DNA of 64,000 nt from assembly GCF_014203115.1 (NCBI RefSeq), contig NZ_JACHIJ010000001.1, forward strand, positions 558,001 to 622,000, in the 5' to 3' direction. A program made the position numbers and the translations under genes. This document shows positions 17,089 to 24,303 of the stretch, piece by piece. Positions within the stretch are counted from its first letter, which is position 1. Every line of letters starts with the position of its first letter. Origin of the DNA: Afipia massiliensis (lineage in GTDB: Bacteria; Pseudomonadota; Alphaproteobacteria; Rhizobiales; Xanthobacteraceae). Below the pieces are notes generated by a model. It was not told the origin of the DNA and ran no database searches. It saw only the letters and a program-made list of their open reading frames with translations.

Positions 17089-17181
17089 GTCGTCATCACC
17101 GGGCTTGACCCGGTGATCCACGCCTTGCTTGCGACATTGATGGAAGACGTGGATGGCCGGGACAAGCCCGGCCATGACGAA
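17089..17181. repeat. Dispersed palindromic repeat, family E copy 1
   Basis: It begins AGTCGTCATCACCGGGCTTG and ends GACAAGCCCGGCCATGACGA. The internal arms GGTGATCCACG and CGTGGATGGCC make a long hairpin. A near-identical copy is at 60294-60388, about 43 kb away, differing at a few positions and in the loop. No coding function; typical of the intergenic repeats of this bacterial family. Confidence 0.85.
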
Positions 17182-17743
17182 ATGTGGGACGTGTAAAACT
17201 CGCCACATATGCAATGTCGTCCCCGCGCGAAACATTTCGTGATGGGGATAGCAATCCCCGTGCCCCGAACCACGCTTAAGTTCGCGATGTCCTGTTCGTG
17301 AGGGGCGCTTCTCGAGGGCGCTTTGAAGCGGAGCAGGATGCGGCGCCTGCGCGCACGGTTCGCACCCGTTGCGTCCGGGAGGCTGGGGGGTCAGCGTCCG
17401 GGCCAACTACGTGGCTCTGCCTTGAGTGGCTGGACGCGGACAGGATGAACGCGGCGAAAGCCGCCGGATCGGGGCGTGAAAGCGCTCGTCCTGTCCCGGA
17501 AGAACGCTCCCCTCGTCCAAAATCGCCGGAATGGAGCGCTGCAAGGCGATGCGCTTCCGGAGTTCACCGCCTCGCAAGCGGTGCCGGAAGCGAAACGATA
17601 TCAAGGCGCGCCTCGCGGCGCTCCATGCCCCTCATTTCGGGGGCACACCTCAAAGCTCACCTCGCGCATGGCGCGAGAGCAATGACGCGTGGCTGTTTGA
17701 AAGCTGAATCAGAAATGACGCGAGATACGCGCAGCTCACACAA
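17182..17743. other. Gene-free, GC-rich region with RNA-like hairpins
   Basis: No frame in this stretch looks like a protein. 17298-17650 is strongly GC-rich and folds. ACAGGA-type arms (17438-17445 with 17489-17496) enclose GCGGC-GAAA-GCCGC (17451-17464), a stem closed by a GNRA tetraloop. A second hairpin uses CGCTTCCGG (17552-17560) with CCGGAAGCG (17584-17592) around an inner CACCGC/GCGGTG stem. The outer ends carry GAGGGGC (near 17299) and GCCCCTC (near 17629) in inverted orientation. It may be a structured non-coding RNA or a non-autonomous mobile element. A partial TGTCGTCCCCGCG repeat is at 17214. Confidence 0.5.
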
Positions 17744-17870
17744 TGTCGTCCCCGCGAAAGCGGGGATCCATAACCACCGAAGGTCGTCGTGATGGCGAAA
17801 AAGATTGCTCCAGCATTTCGACCAACTCCATCACTTAGGGAGTATGGGTCCCCGCCTTCGCGGGGACGAC
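17744..17870. repeat. Dispersed palindromic repeat, GTCGTCCCCGCG type
   Basis: The left arm TGTCGTCCCCGCGAAAGCGG and the right arm ending CGCGGGGACGAC are inverted. Each arm is itself a small hairpin (CCCCGC-GAAA-GCGGGG and CCCCGC-CTTC-GCGGGG). ATCCATAACC and TATGGGT also pair. The unit is 127 bp and sits 40 bp from the M20 peptidase stop. A fragment of the same repeat occurs at 17214-17226. Confidence 0.8.
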
Positions 17871-17910
17871 GCGGAGGGATACCGCGCGACACTTACTTCA
17901 CATCGAAACC

Positions 17911-19311
17911 TCAGCGCGGTGTGTCGGCGAACGCCGCCAGAATACGCGCCCACGAGCGGATGCCTTTGTGGAAGCTCTTGAGGTCATACTTCTCGTTCGG
18001 CGAATGAATGTTGTCGTCCTCAAGTCCGAACCCGATCAACACGGTTTCCAGCCCCAGCGTCTTCTTGAAATCCGCGACAATCGGAATCGACGCTCCAGAA
18101 CCGATCAGGAGCGCGTCCTTGCCCCATTCGTCGGTCAGCGCACGCTTCGCCGCCGCCAGCGGCTTCATGCCCCAGTCGAGCGCAATTGCGGGGGCACCGG
18201 CATGATCGATGAACTCGGCGGTGCAGTCCGCAGGCAACCGCGAGGTGACGAAATCGCGGAAGGCCCTGCGGATTTTTTCCGGCTGCTGGCCCTCCACCAG
18301 CCGGAACGAAACCTTCGCGGACGCCTCCGCCGGAATCACCGTCTTGGAGCCTTCGCCGGTATAGCCGCCAACAATGCCGTTGATGTCGCAGGCCGGACGC
18401 GACGATACCTGCTCGATTAGCAGCCGGTCTTTTTCACCGGCAGGCACCGACAGCCCAATCGGCTTCAGGAAAGTTTCCGGAGAGAGATTGAGATTTTTCC
18501 ACTGCGCCAGGATGTCGGGCGGCAGATCCTTCACCCCGTCGTAAAAGCCTGGAATGGTGATGTGGCCGTTCTCGTCATGCAGGCTTCCCAGAATGCGCGT
18601 CAGCACGCGGATCGGGTTCTGCGCGCCGCCGCCGAAGATGCCCGAATGCAGATCGCGATTCGCCGCCTTGATCTTGACCTCGTCGTAGACGAGGCCGCGC
18701 AGCGAGGTCGTGATCGCGGGCGTGTTCTGGTCCCACATGCCGGTGTCGCAAACCAGCACGAAGTCGGCGGCGAGGTCCTTCTTGTGCTTGTCGAGGAAAG
18801 GACCGAAATTCTTCGAGCCGATTTCCTCTTCGCCCTCGATCAGGATCGTCACATTGAGCGGCAGCGATCCGGTGACATTCTTCCAGGCCCGGCAGGCCTC
18901 AACAAAGGTCATCAACTGGCCCTTGTCGTCCTCGGCGCCACGCGCAACGATGATCTTGCGGCCATCGGCGTGATCGGTCACCACCGGCTCGAACGGCGGC
19001 CGGTGCCACAGATCGAGCGGATCGACCGGCTGCACATCATAATGGCCGTAGAAAAGAACATGCGCGCCAGCGCTGCCGTTGCTCTTGCCGACGATGGCCG
19101 GATGCCCGGCGGTCGGACGCACATCGGTCGCAAAGCCGATGGAAGCGATGTCGGCGGCGAGATGATCCGCGGCCTTTTTGCAATCGTCGGTAAAGGCAGG
19201 ATCGGCCGAAATCGACTTGATCCGGAGCAGCGTGAACAGCCGCTCGAGGCTCTTGTCGAAATCCTTGTCGATATGATCGAGGACGGCGGCGAGTTGGGGC
19301 GTGGCGGACAT
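17911..19311 (-). CDS. M20 family dipeptidase
   Basis: 466 aa from the ATG giving MSATPQLAAVLDHIDKD; the open frame extends upstream but with antisense-like Arg/Ser-rich composition. Metal ligand motifs of M20 are all visible: FYGHYDVQPVDPLDLWHRPP (about residue 85-105), RGAEDDKGQL (Asp bridging), EGEEEIGS with the catalytic Glu, CDTGMWD and the C-terminal His in DDNIHSPNEKYD. SLRGLVYDEVKIKAANRDLHSGIFGG starts the lid domain. It should be a cytosolic di-zinc or manganese dipeptidase acting on small peptides. It lies 43 bp downstream of the HerA-like ATPase gene on the same strand, so co-transcription is possible. Confidence 0.93.
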   Translation of the reverse strand: MSATPQLAAVLDHIDKDFDKSLERLFTLLRIKSISADPAFTDDCKKAADHLAADIASIGFATDVRPTAGHPAIVGKSNGSAGAHVLFYGHYDVQPVDPLDLWHRPPFEPVVTDHADGRKIIVARGAEDDKGQLMTFVEACRAWKNVTGSLPLNVTILIEGEEEIGSKNFGPFLDKHKKDLAADFVLVCDTGMWDQNTPAITTSLRGLVYDEVKIKAANRDLHSGIFGGGAQNPIRVLTRILGSLHDENGHITIPGFYDGVKDLPPDILAQWKNLNLSPETFLKPIGLSVPAGEKDRLLIEQVSSRPACDINGIVGGYTGEGSKTVIPAEASAKVSFRLVEGQQPEKIRRAFRDFVTSRLPADCTAEFIDHAGAPAIALDWGMKPLAAAKRALTDEWGKDALLIGSGASIPIVADFKKTLGLETVLIGFGLEDDNIHSPNEKYDLKSFHKGIRSWARILAAFADTPR

Positions 19312-19354
19312 ATCTTGTTCTTCCCTGAGACCGGAGATAGCGACGGCGCGACAG

Positions 19355-21028
19355 CTATCGCCGCAACAACCCGCCAAGCGCGCCGCGCACGATGGAGCGG
19401 CCGATCGATCCTCCGATCGAACCGGCCACCGACTTGCCGAGGCTGGCCGCGACGCTACCGGCAACCTTGTTTGTGACCGAGCGCGTGACGTCGCGCGCGA
19501 TGACCTGCCCTGTCGACAGCTTCTGGCCGCGCGGACGCGTCGTGCCGAAAATGGATCCGACGATCGAGCCAAGCTGGCCCAACACTCCGCCTTCCGAACT
19601 TCCTTCAGCGGCTGGGGCCGCGGTCTGGGTAAGGCGCTCGCGCAGCATCTCGAAGGCAGAGTCGGAATCGATGGTGGTGTCGTATTTGCCCCGCACCGGG
19701 CTCGCCGCCATGATCGCCTTGCGCTCCTCGGGCGTAATCGGTCCCATCCGGGCGGTCGGCGGACGGATCATGACGCGCTCGACCATGGCCGGCGTGCCGT
19801 TGCCCTCAAGGAACGACACCAGCGCCTCGCCCTTGCCCAGTTCGGTGATGACCTGTGCGGTATCGAGATTGGGGTTCGGCCGGAACGTCTGTGCGGCGGC
19901 CTGCACCGCCTTCTGATCGCGCGGGGTGAACGCGCGCAGCGCATGCTGGACGCGGTTGCCAAGCTGGGCAAGAACGCGATCAGGAACATCGATCGGGTTT
20001 TGCGTGACGAAATAGACGCCGACGCCCTTTGAACGAATGAGGCGCACGACCTGCTCGATCTTGTCGAGCAGCGCTTTTGGGGCATCGGTAAAAAGAAGAT
20101 GCGCTTCGTCAAAGAAGAACACGAGTTTCGGTTGCGGCGGGTCGCCGACCTCAGGCAATTCCTCGAACAGCTCGGACAGCATCCAGAGGAGGAACGTTGC
20201 GTACAAACGCGGGCTCTGCATCAGCTTGTCCGCGACCAGGATGTTGACCATGCCCCGGCCGTTGGAGTCGGTGCGCATGAAATCCTTCAACTGAAGCGCC
20301 GGCTCGCCGAAAAACTGCTCGCCGCCCTGGTTCTGCAGCACCAGAAGCTGGCGCTGGATGGTGCCGATAGTCTGTTTCGTGACGTTGCCGAACTGCTGGG
20401 CCGTCCGTTTGAGTTCCAGAATGGCGTCGCTGGTGTCATCCGCGTCCTTCTTTCCGTTGGCGGGGGATATGGCATCCAGAATTGCGCGCAAATCCTTGAA
20501 GTCGACCAGCGGAAGGCCACCTTCGTCGGCGACCTTGAAAGCGACATTGAGCACGCCTTCCTGCACGTCGTTGAGATCGAGCATGCGCGACAGCAGCAGC
20601 GGTCCCATTTCGGAGACCGTGGCGCGCACCGGATGGCCCTGCTCGCCGAACACGTCCCAGAACACTGTCGAAAACTGGTCCGGCTTGAAATCCAGTCCCA
20701 TCGTCTTGGAGCGGCTGAGAATGAAATCCTTGGCCTCGCCCACCTCGGAGATGCCCGACAGGTCGCCCTTGATATCCGCGGCGAAGACCGAAACACCTGC
20801 GCGCGCAAAACCCTCGGCCATGACCTGAAGCGAGACCGTCTTGCCGGTGCCGGTCGCTCCCGTGACGAGACCGTGCCGGTTCGCGAGCCCAAGCGTCAGA
20901 AATGTGGGCTGATCGCCCTTCCCGATAAAGATCGTCTTGTCGGTATCGGCGGACGCAGCGCCTCCGGCAGCAGCCGGCGCGGGCTTTGCCGCCTTGTCAG
21001 AAGCAGTTTTGGACGCTCTCTTTGCCAT
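19355..21028 (-). CDS. HerA-like ATPase (DUF853 family)
   Basis: 557 aa. An Ala/Lys-rich N-terminus precedes the core. Walker A is GLVTGATGTGKTVSLQVMAE (about residues 55-74), and Walker B is KLVFFFDEAHLLF (about 305). The arginine region SKGVGVYFVTQNPIDVPDRVLAQLGNR follows. These fit the HerA/FtsK-like DUF853 family, thought to be hexameric DNA or protein-translocating ATPases of unknown cellular role. The C-terminal 60 residues are Gly/Ser-rich (GKSVAGSIGGSIGRSIVRGA), a usual feature of the family. It is followed by the dipeptidase on the same strand. Confidence 0.9.
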   Translation of the reverse strand: MAKRASKTASDKAAKPAPAAAGGAASADTDKTIFIGKGDQPTFLTLGLANRHGLVTGATGTGKTVSLQVMAEGFARAGVSVFAADIKGDLSGISEVGEAKDFILSRSKTMGLDFKPDQFSTVFWDVFGEQGHPVRATVSEMGPLLLSRMLDLNDVQEGVLNVAFKVADEGGLPLVDFKDLRAILDAISPANGKKDADDTSDAILELKRTAQQFGNVTKQTIGTIQRQLLVLQNQGGEQFFGEPALQLKDFMRTDSNGRGMVNILVADKLMQSPRLYATFLLWMLSELFEELPEVGDPPQPKLVFFFDEAHLLFTDAPKALLDKIEQVVRLIRSKGVGVYFVTQNPIDVPDRVLAQLGNRVQHALRAFTPRDQKAVQAAAQTFRPNPNLDTAQVITELGKGEALVSFLEGNGTPAMVERVMIRPPTARMGPITPEERKAIMAASPVRGKYDTTIDSDSAFEMLRERLTQTAAPAAEGSSEGGVLGQLGSIVGSIFGTTRPRGQKLSTGQVIARDVTRSVTNKVAGSVAASLGKSVAGSIGGSIGRSIVRGALGGLLRR

Positions 21029-21522
21029 CTCTCGCCTCGTGCAGACTCTATTGTCCCGCCGTCGAAACGCGGCGCATGATGTGTGATCTTGCAGTATGGA
21101 ACCCGCCGGTCAACCCGCAGATCGCTTGGCGCGACAATAGCCGATGCCGCGCTGCATGATGCACTGGCATAATATATGTCGCTCCACCGCAGCGATTGAG
21201 TGAAATTTTGCTCCAAGGCGTCAATTCGTCCTTGTGAATCTCGACTGCGACGATCTGAACCGCATCACAATTCGGACGATGGATTGAAACGAATTCGCAT
21301 CCGCTGCGTAGTTTGAAACCGCGCTAACCAATTTGTCACCTTTGGAACGGCAAATGATCGCGAAATCGACGATGATTCGTGCACGGGTGCAACACTTCAC
21401 GGTCGATTGCGCTCAACTGCGGTCTGAAAAAGCGTCATCGCTTGTAATTCGCAAAACACGCGCTCAAGATAAAATCACAAATAAAGATCCGGTGGGCAAC
21501 CGGTGGGTAACGGGGCAATTTA
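21029..21522. other. Divergent intergenic region, nothing recognised
   Basis: About 490 bp between the HerA-like ATPase start and the DUF2267-like gene. Composition falls in parts (for example near 21160-21260 and 21440-21500), consistent with promoters. I saw no gene, RNA, repeat or known operator. A GGAAC at 21345 has no CGTT at the spacing needed for an EcfG promoter. Confidence 0.45.
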
Positions 21523-21888
21523 ATGAACGAGTTCATTGGCGAGCTGGCTGCAAAAGCCGGCATAGACAACGCTGTGGCCGAAAAAGCTGTCGGTGCCATG
21601 CTTGGGTTCCTTCGCAAGGAGGGGCCGGCTGAACAGGTGCGTTCGCTGATCGAGCAAATACCGGGCGCAGAAGACGCGATCAAAGCCTCTGGTTCCGGCG
21701 GCGGTCTCGCGGGCATGCTTGGCGGTGGCATCATGGCGCTTGGCGCCAAGCTGATGGGGTTGGGCCTGGGAATGAGCGAGATTCAGAACCTTGCGCGTGA
21801 ACTGTTCAAGTTCGGCCGCGACAAAATTGGCGCGGACGGGATGCGTGCGATCATTGCCGAGACGCCTGGCCTTTCCAAGTTCGCGTAA
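21523..21888 (+). CDS. DUF2267-like small protein
   Basis: 121 aa. The N-terminal helices (MNEFIGELAAKAGIDNAVAE, KAVGAMLGFLRKEGPAEQV, RSLIEQIPGAEDAI) look like DUF2267. A Gly/Met-rich hydrophobic middle (GGGLAGMLGGGIMALGAKLM) and a final helix with FKFGRDKIGADGMRAII follow. The function is unknown. It is 25 bp upstream of the DUF4332 gene on the same strand, and both are probably one transcript. The family assignment is by general pattern and is not certain. Confidence 0.7.
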   Translation: MNEFIGELAAKAGIDNAVAEKAVGAMLGFLRKEGPAEQVRSLIEQIPGAEDAIKASGSGGGLAGMLGGGIMALGAKLMGLGLGMSEIQNLARELFKFGRDKIGADGMRAIIAETPGLSKFA

Positions 21889-21913
21889 AATTCATTTTTC
21901 AAGTTCGAGTATC

Positions 21914-22336
21914 ATGTCCAATCCTCTTTCAGCGTATCCTCTCTCGAAGATTGACGGCCTTGGCGCGCAAGCTCAGGCCAAGCTCAAGGCACAGGGTATT
22001 CGCACGATGGCCGCGCTGCTCGACAATGCCAGCACCCCAAAGGGCCGGAAGTTGCTCGCGACAAAGACCGGCCTCAGCGAGCAACAGTTGCTGGCCTGGG
22101 CGAACATCGCAGACTGCATGCGCATCAAGGGGATGGGCAAGGCCAAGGCTGAGCTGCTGCGAGCGGCAGGCGTCGTGACCGTGCGCGAGTTCGTGCAACG
22201 CAACCCTCAGCGCCTCGCGCAGGCCATGAAGGAAGCCAACGACAAGCGCAAGCTGGTCCAGGTTCTCCCATCGGACAAATCCGTCGCCGAACTGATCCAG
22301 CGCGCCCGGAAGCTGCCGTTAAAAATTTCCTACTGA
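21914..22336 (+). CDS. DUF4332 (helix-hairpin-helix-like) protein
   Basis: 140 aa from the ATG giving MSNPLSAYPLSKIDGLGAQA; the longer open frame overlaps the upstream gene and is rejected. Two helix-hairpin-helix-like turns are visible, SKIDGLGAQAQAKLKAQGI and MRIKGMGKAKAELLRAAGV, as expected for DUF4332. Such motifs usually bind DNA non-specifically, but the role of this family is unknown. It follows the DUF2267-like gene by 25 bp and precedes folP by about 100 bp. Confidence 0.82.
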   Translation: MSNPLSAYPLSKIDGLGAQAQAKLKAQGIRTMAALLDNASTPKGRKLLATKTGLSEQQLLAWANIADCMRIKGMGKAKAELLRAAGVVTVREFVQRNPQRLAQAMKEANDKRKLVQVLPSDKSVAELIQRARKLPLKISY

Positions 22337-22439
22337 AACGGCCCACGGCCCCGGCTGCAGTGGCCACTCAGGGCTCCTTGGGCCATAGCCCGCTTCACCA
22401 TCGCTTGACTCGCCAGCAGGGACCGCGCAAAGCCACCGC

Positions 22440-23297
22440 ATGATGGCCGCCCCGTCCCGATCGTCAAATCCGGCTGCCGCGCAGCTTCATCCGGTGCTGC
22501 GCAGCCTGTTCGCACGTCCCTTTCCCGTGGTCATGGGCGTGCTCAATGTCACCCCGGACTCGTTCTCTGACGGCGGCCAATTCATCACGCCCGAACTGGC
22601 CCTCGCGCAGGCAAAGCGGATGGCCGCAGAGGGCGCAGGCATTCTCGATGTCGGCGCGGAGTCCACCCGGCCCTATGGCTCGAAGCCGGTTTCGGCCGAC
22701 GAGGAACTGCAACGGCTGCAAAATGTCCTGCCTGCGGTTGCTGCCCTCGGGGTCCCGGTCTCCATCGACACCATGAAAGCATCCGTGGCCGCGTGGGCGC
22801 TGAGCAACGGCGCGGTCATTGCCAACGACGTCTGGGGTCTGCAGCGCGATCCGGACATGGCGCGGATGATCGCGAATTATAATGCGCCGGTGGTCGTCAT
22901 GCACAACCGTGACAACGTCGATCCTGCCATCGATATCGTGGCAGACATGGTGGCGTTTTTCGCGCGTTCGCTCGACATCGCAGCCAAGGCGAATATCCCG
23001 CCGGGAAATATCGTACTCGATCCGGGCATCGGCTTCGGCAAGACGCCGGAGCAGAGCATGACCGCAATCGCCCGGCTCAATGACCTGAACCAGTTCGGCC
23101 TGCCATTGCTGGTTGGTGCGTCGCGCAAACGATTTATCTCGACCGTATCACCGTCCGAACCGGATCAGAGGATCGGCGGCTCCCTTGCGGCACATCTACT
23201 GGCGGCGCAGCGCGGCGCAAAAATCATCCGCGCGCACGACGTGGCGGAAACGGTGCAGGCCCTGCGCGTGGCATCGGCAATCGAGGATAAGCGATGA
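22440..23297 (+). CDS. folP: Dihydropteroate synthase
   Basis: 285 aa. Catalyses condensation of 6-hydroxymethyl-7,8-dihydropterin pyrophosphate with p-aminobenzoate in folate synthesis; it is the sulfonamide target. Both signatures are present: VMGVLNVTPDSFSDGGQF (about residues 31-48) and ILDVGAESTRPYGSKPVS. The pterin-site sequences NDVWGLQ and VLDPGIGFGKT and the C-terminal GASRKRFI are also present. The start could be the first or second of two tandem ATG codons. Its stop overlaps the folB start by 4 bp (ATGA), showing translational coupling. Confidence 0.96.
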   Translation: MMAAPSRSSNPAAAQLHPVLRSLFARPFPVVMGVLNVTPDSFSDGGQFITPELALAQAKRMAAEGAGILDVGAESTRPYGSKPVSADEELQRLQNVLPAVAALGVPVSIDTMKASVAAWALSNGAVIANDVWGLQRDPDMARMIANYNAPVVVMHNRDNVDPAIDIVADMVAFFARSLDIAAKANIPPGNIVLDPGIGFGKTPEQSMTAIARLNDLNQFGLPLLVGASRKRFISTVSPSEPDQRIGGSLAAHLLAAQRGAKIIRAHDVAETVQALRVASAIEDKR

Positions 23298-23659
23298 GCG
23301 ACGTGATCTTCATCAAGGGACTTTTGATCCACGCCCGTCATGGTGTCATGGACCATGAAGCCGAAGTCGGCCAGCGGTTCGTGATCGACCTCGAATTGTC
23401 GATCGATCTCGCGGAGTCTTCCCGCACCGACAAGCTCGCCGACACCGTGTCCTATTCGGACGTTGTCGCGACCGCGAGCGCGGCTTTCAAGGGCCATAAC
23501 TACTATCTGCTCGAACGCGCGGCCGGTGCGGTGGCGGAATCGATCCTTGCCGCCTTCACCCGCGTCAGCGCGGTGAAAGTGACGGTCCACAAGCCGCATG
23601 CGCCCATCGCCGCGATCTTCGACGATGTTGGCGTCGTCATCACACGTACGCGGACTTGA
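23294..23659 (+). CDS. folB: Dihydroneopterin aldolase
   Basis: 121 aa, standard length. Converts 7,8-dihydroneopterin to 6-hydroxymethyl-7,8-dihydropterin and glycolaldehyde. The family start IFIKGLLIHARHGVMDHEAE contains the catalytic-region Glu, followed by GQRFVIDLELSIDLAESSRTDKLADTVSYS and the C-terminal VTVHKPHAPI with the conserved Lys. It overlaps folP by 4 bp and is separated from folK by 65 bp, which contain a decayed copy of the CTAG hairpin repeat. Confidence 0.95.
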   Translation: MSDVIFIKGLLIHARHGVMDHEAEVGQRFVIDLELSIDLAESSRTDKLADTVSYSDVVATASAAFKGHNYYLLERAAGAVAESILAAFTRVSAVKVTVHKPHAPIAAIFDDVGVVITRTRT

Positions 23660-23661
23660 GC

Positions 23662-23723
23662 CGAGTGGTCCGGTTCTCGGGAGGCGCTGCACAGTGAAGC
23701 GAACGTCGGATACGGAACACTAG
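23662..23723. repeat. Decayed half of the CTAG hairpin element, copy C
   Basis: Its right arm (GCGAACGTCGGATACGGAACACTAG region, 23699-23723) matches the right arm of the second hairpin of copy B (29995-30020), and the loop GCGCTGCA is shared. The left arm is truncated (GAGTGGTCCGGTTC only) and the first CTAG has become CGAG. It sits exactly between the folB stop and the folK start, which begins 2 bp after it. Confidence 0.7.
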
Positions 23724-23724
23724 C

Positions 23725-24216
23725 ATGGCGAGCGTCCTGATCGCCCTCGGCGGCAATGTCGGCGATGTCCGCGCAACCTTCGTGAAAGCCATCGCCAACA
23801 TCTGCGGCATGACGCAGGCTGCACTGATCGCTCGCTCCTCGGACTACACGACGCCGCCTTGGGGCGACGAGCATCAGGAGCCGTTCGTCAATGCCTGCAT
23901 CGAGATCGAGACCAGTCTCGATCCGCACGCGCTGCTGTTCACACTGCACAAGATCGAGAAGAAGTTCGGCCGTGACCGGGCCAATGAACGGCGCTGGGGT
24001 CCGCGCACGCTGGACCTCGACATGATCGCCTATGATGACGTGCGCCTCGACAAGCCAGAACTGACGCTGCCGCACCCTCGCCTGTTCGAACGGGCCTTCG
24101 TCCTGGTGCCGCTGGCGGAGATCGCGCCGGATCGCCCGATTGCGGGACAAACCGCGCGTGAGGCCCTTGCGCGGCTCACCGCTGATGGTATCGAACGCCT
24201 GCCTGATTTGCGTTAA
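23725..24216 (+). CDS. folK: 2-amino-4-hydroxy-6-hydroxymethyldihydropteridine pyrophosphokinase
   Basis: 163 aa. Transfers pyrophosphate from ATP to 6-hydroxymethyl-7,8-dihydropterin, supplying FolP. Family landmarks: SVLIALGGNVGD at the start, SSDYTTPPWGDEHQEPFVNA, the LHKIEKKFGRDRANERRWGP ATP-binding loop and the signature RTLDLDMIAYDD with two metal-binding aspartates, then LTLPHPRLFERAFVLVPL. It completes a folP-folB-folK cluster. There is no usual Shine-Dalgarno because a repeat remnant occupies the upstream 60 bp, so it may rely on the sequence CGGAACACTAGC. Confidence 0.95.
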   Translation: MASVLIALGGNVGDVRATFVKAIANICGMTQAALIARSSDYTTPPWGDEHQEPFVNACIEIETSLDPHALLFTLHKIEKKFGRDRANERRWGPRTLDLDMIAYDDVRLDKPELTLPHPRLFERAFVLVPLAEIAPDRPIAGQTAREALARLTADGIERLPDLR

Positions 24217-24303
24217 ACGCCTGAAACAACCAATTGGCTTGCGCGCCGCCGCGTGGCATTTTCAGGCCAACAAAGTAATGTTTACTGGGAGCTAACCCCC
24301 TGA

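Noticed and set aside
17298-17792. Open frames through the GC-rich repeat region
   Set aside because: Arg/Ser/Pro-rich translations in several overlapping frames with strong hairpins; typical of non-coding structured DNA rather than a protein.
18562-19476. Long forward open frame opposite the M20 dipeptidase
   Set aside because: Antisense shadow of a clear dipeptidase gene; no start signal and no recognisable domain.
19312-19572. N-terminal extension of the M20 dipeptidase
   Set aside because: The Arg/Ser-rich extension runs antisense-like through the HerA-like ATPase gene end and is not M20 sequence; the ATG at 19311 fits the family.
21340-21375. EcfG promoter before the DUF2267-like gene
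   Set aside because: GGAAC at 21345 has no CGTT at 16-17 bp; the spacing to the nearest similar motif is wrong.
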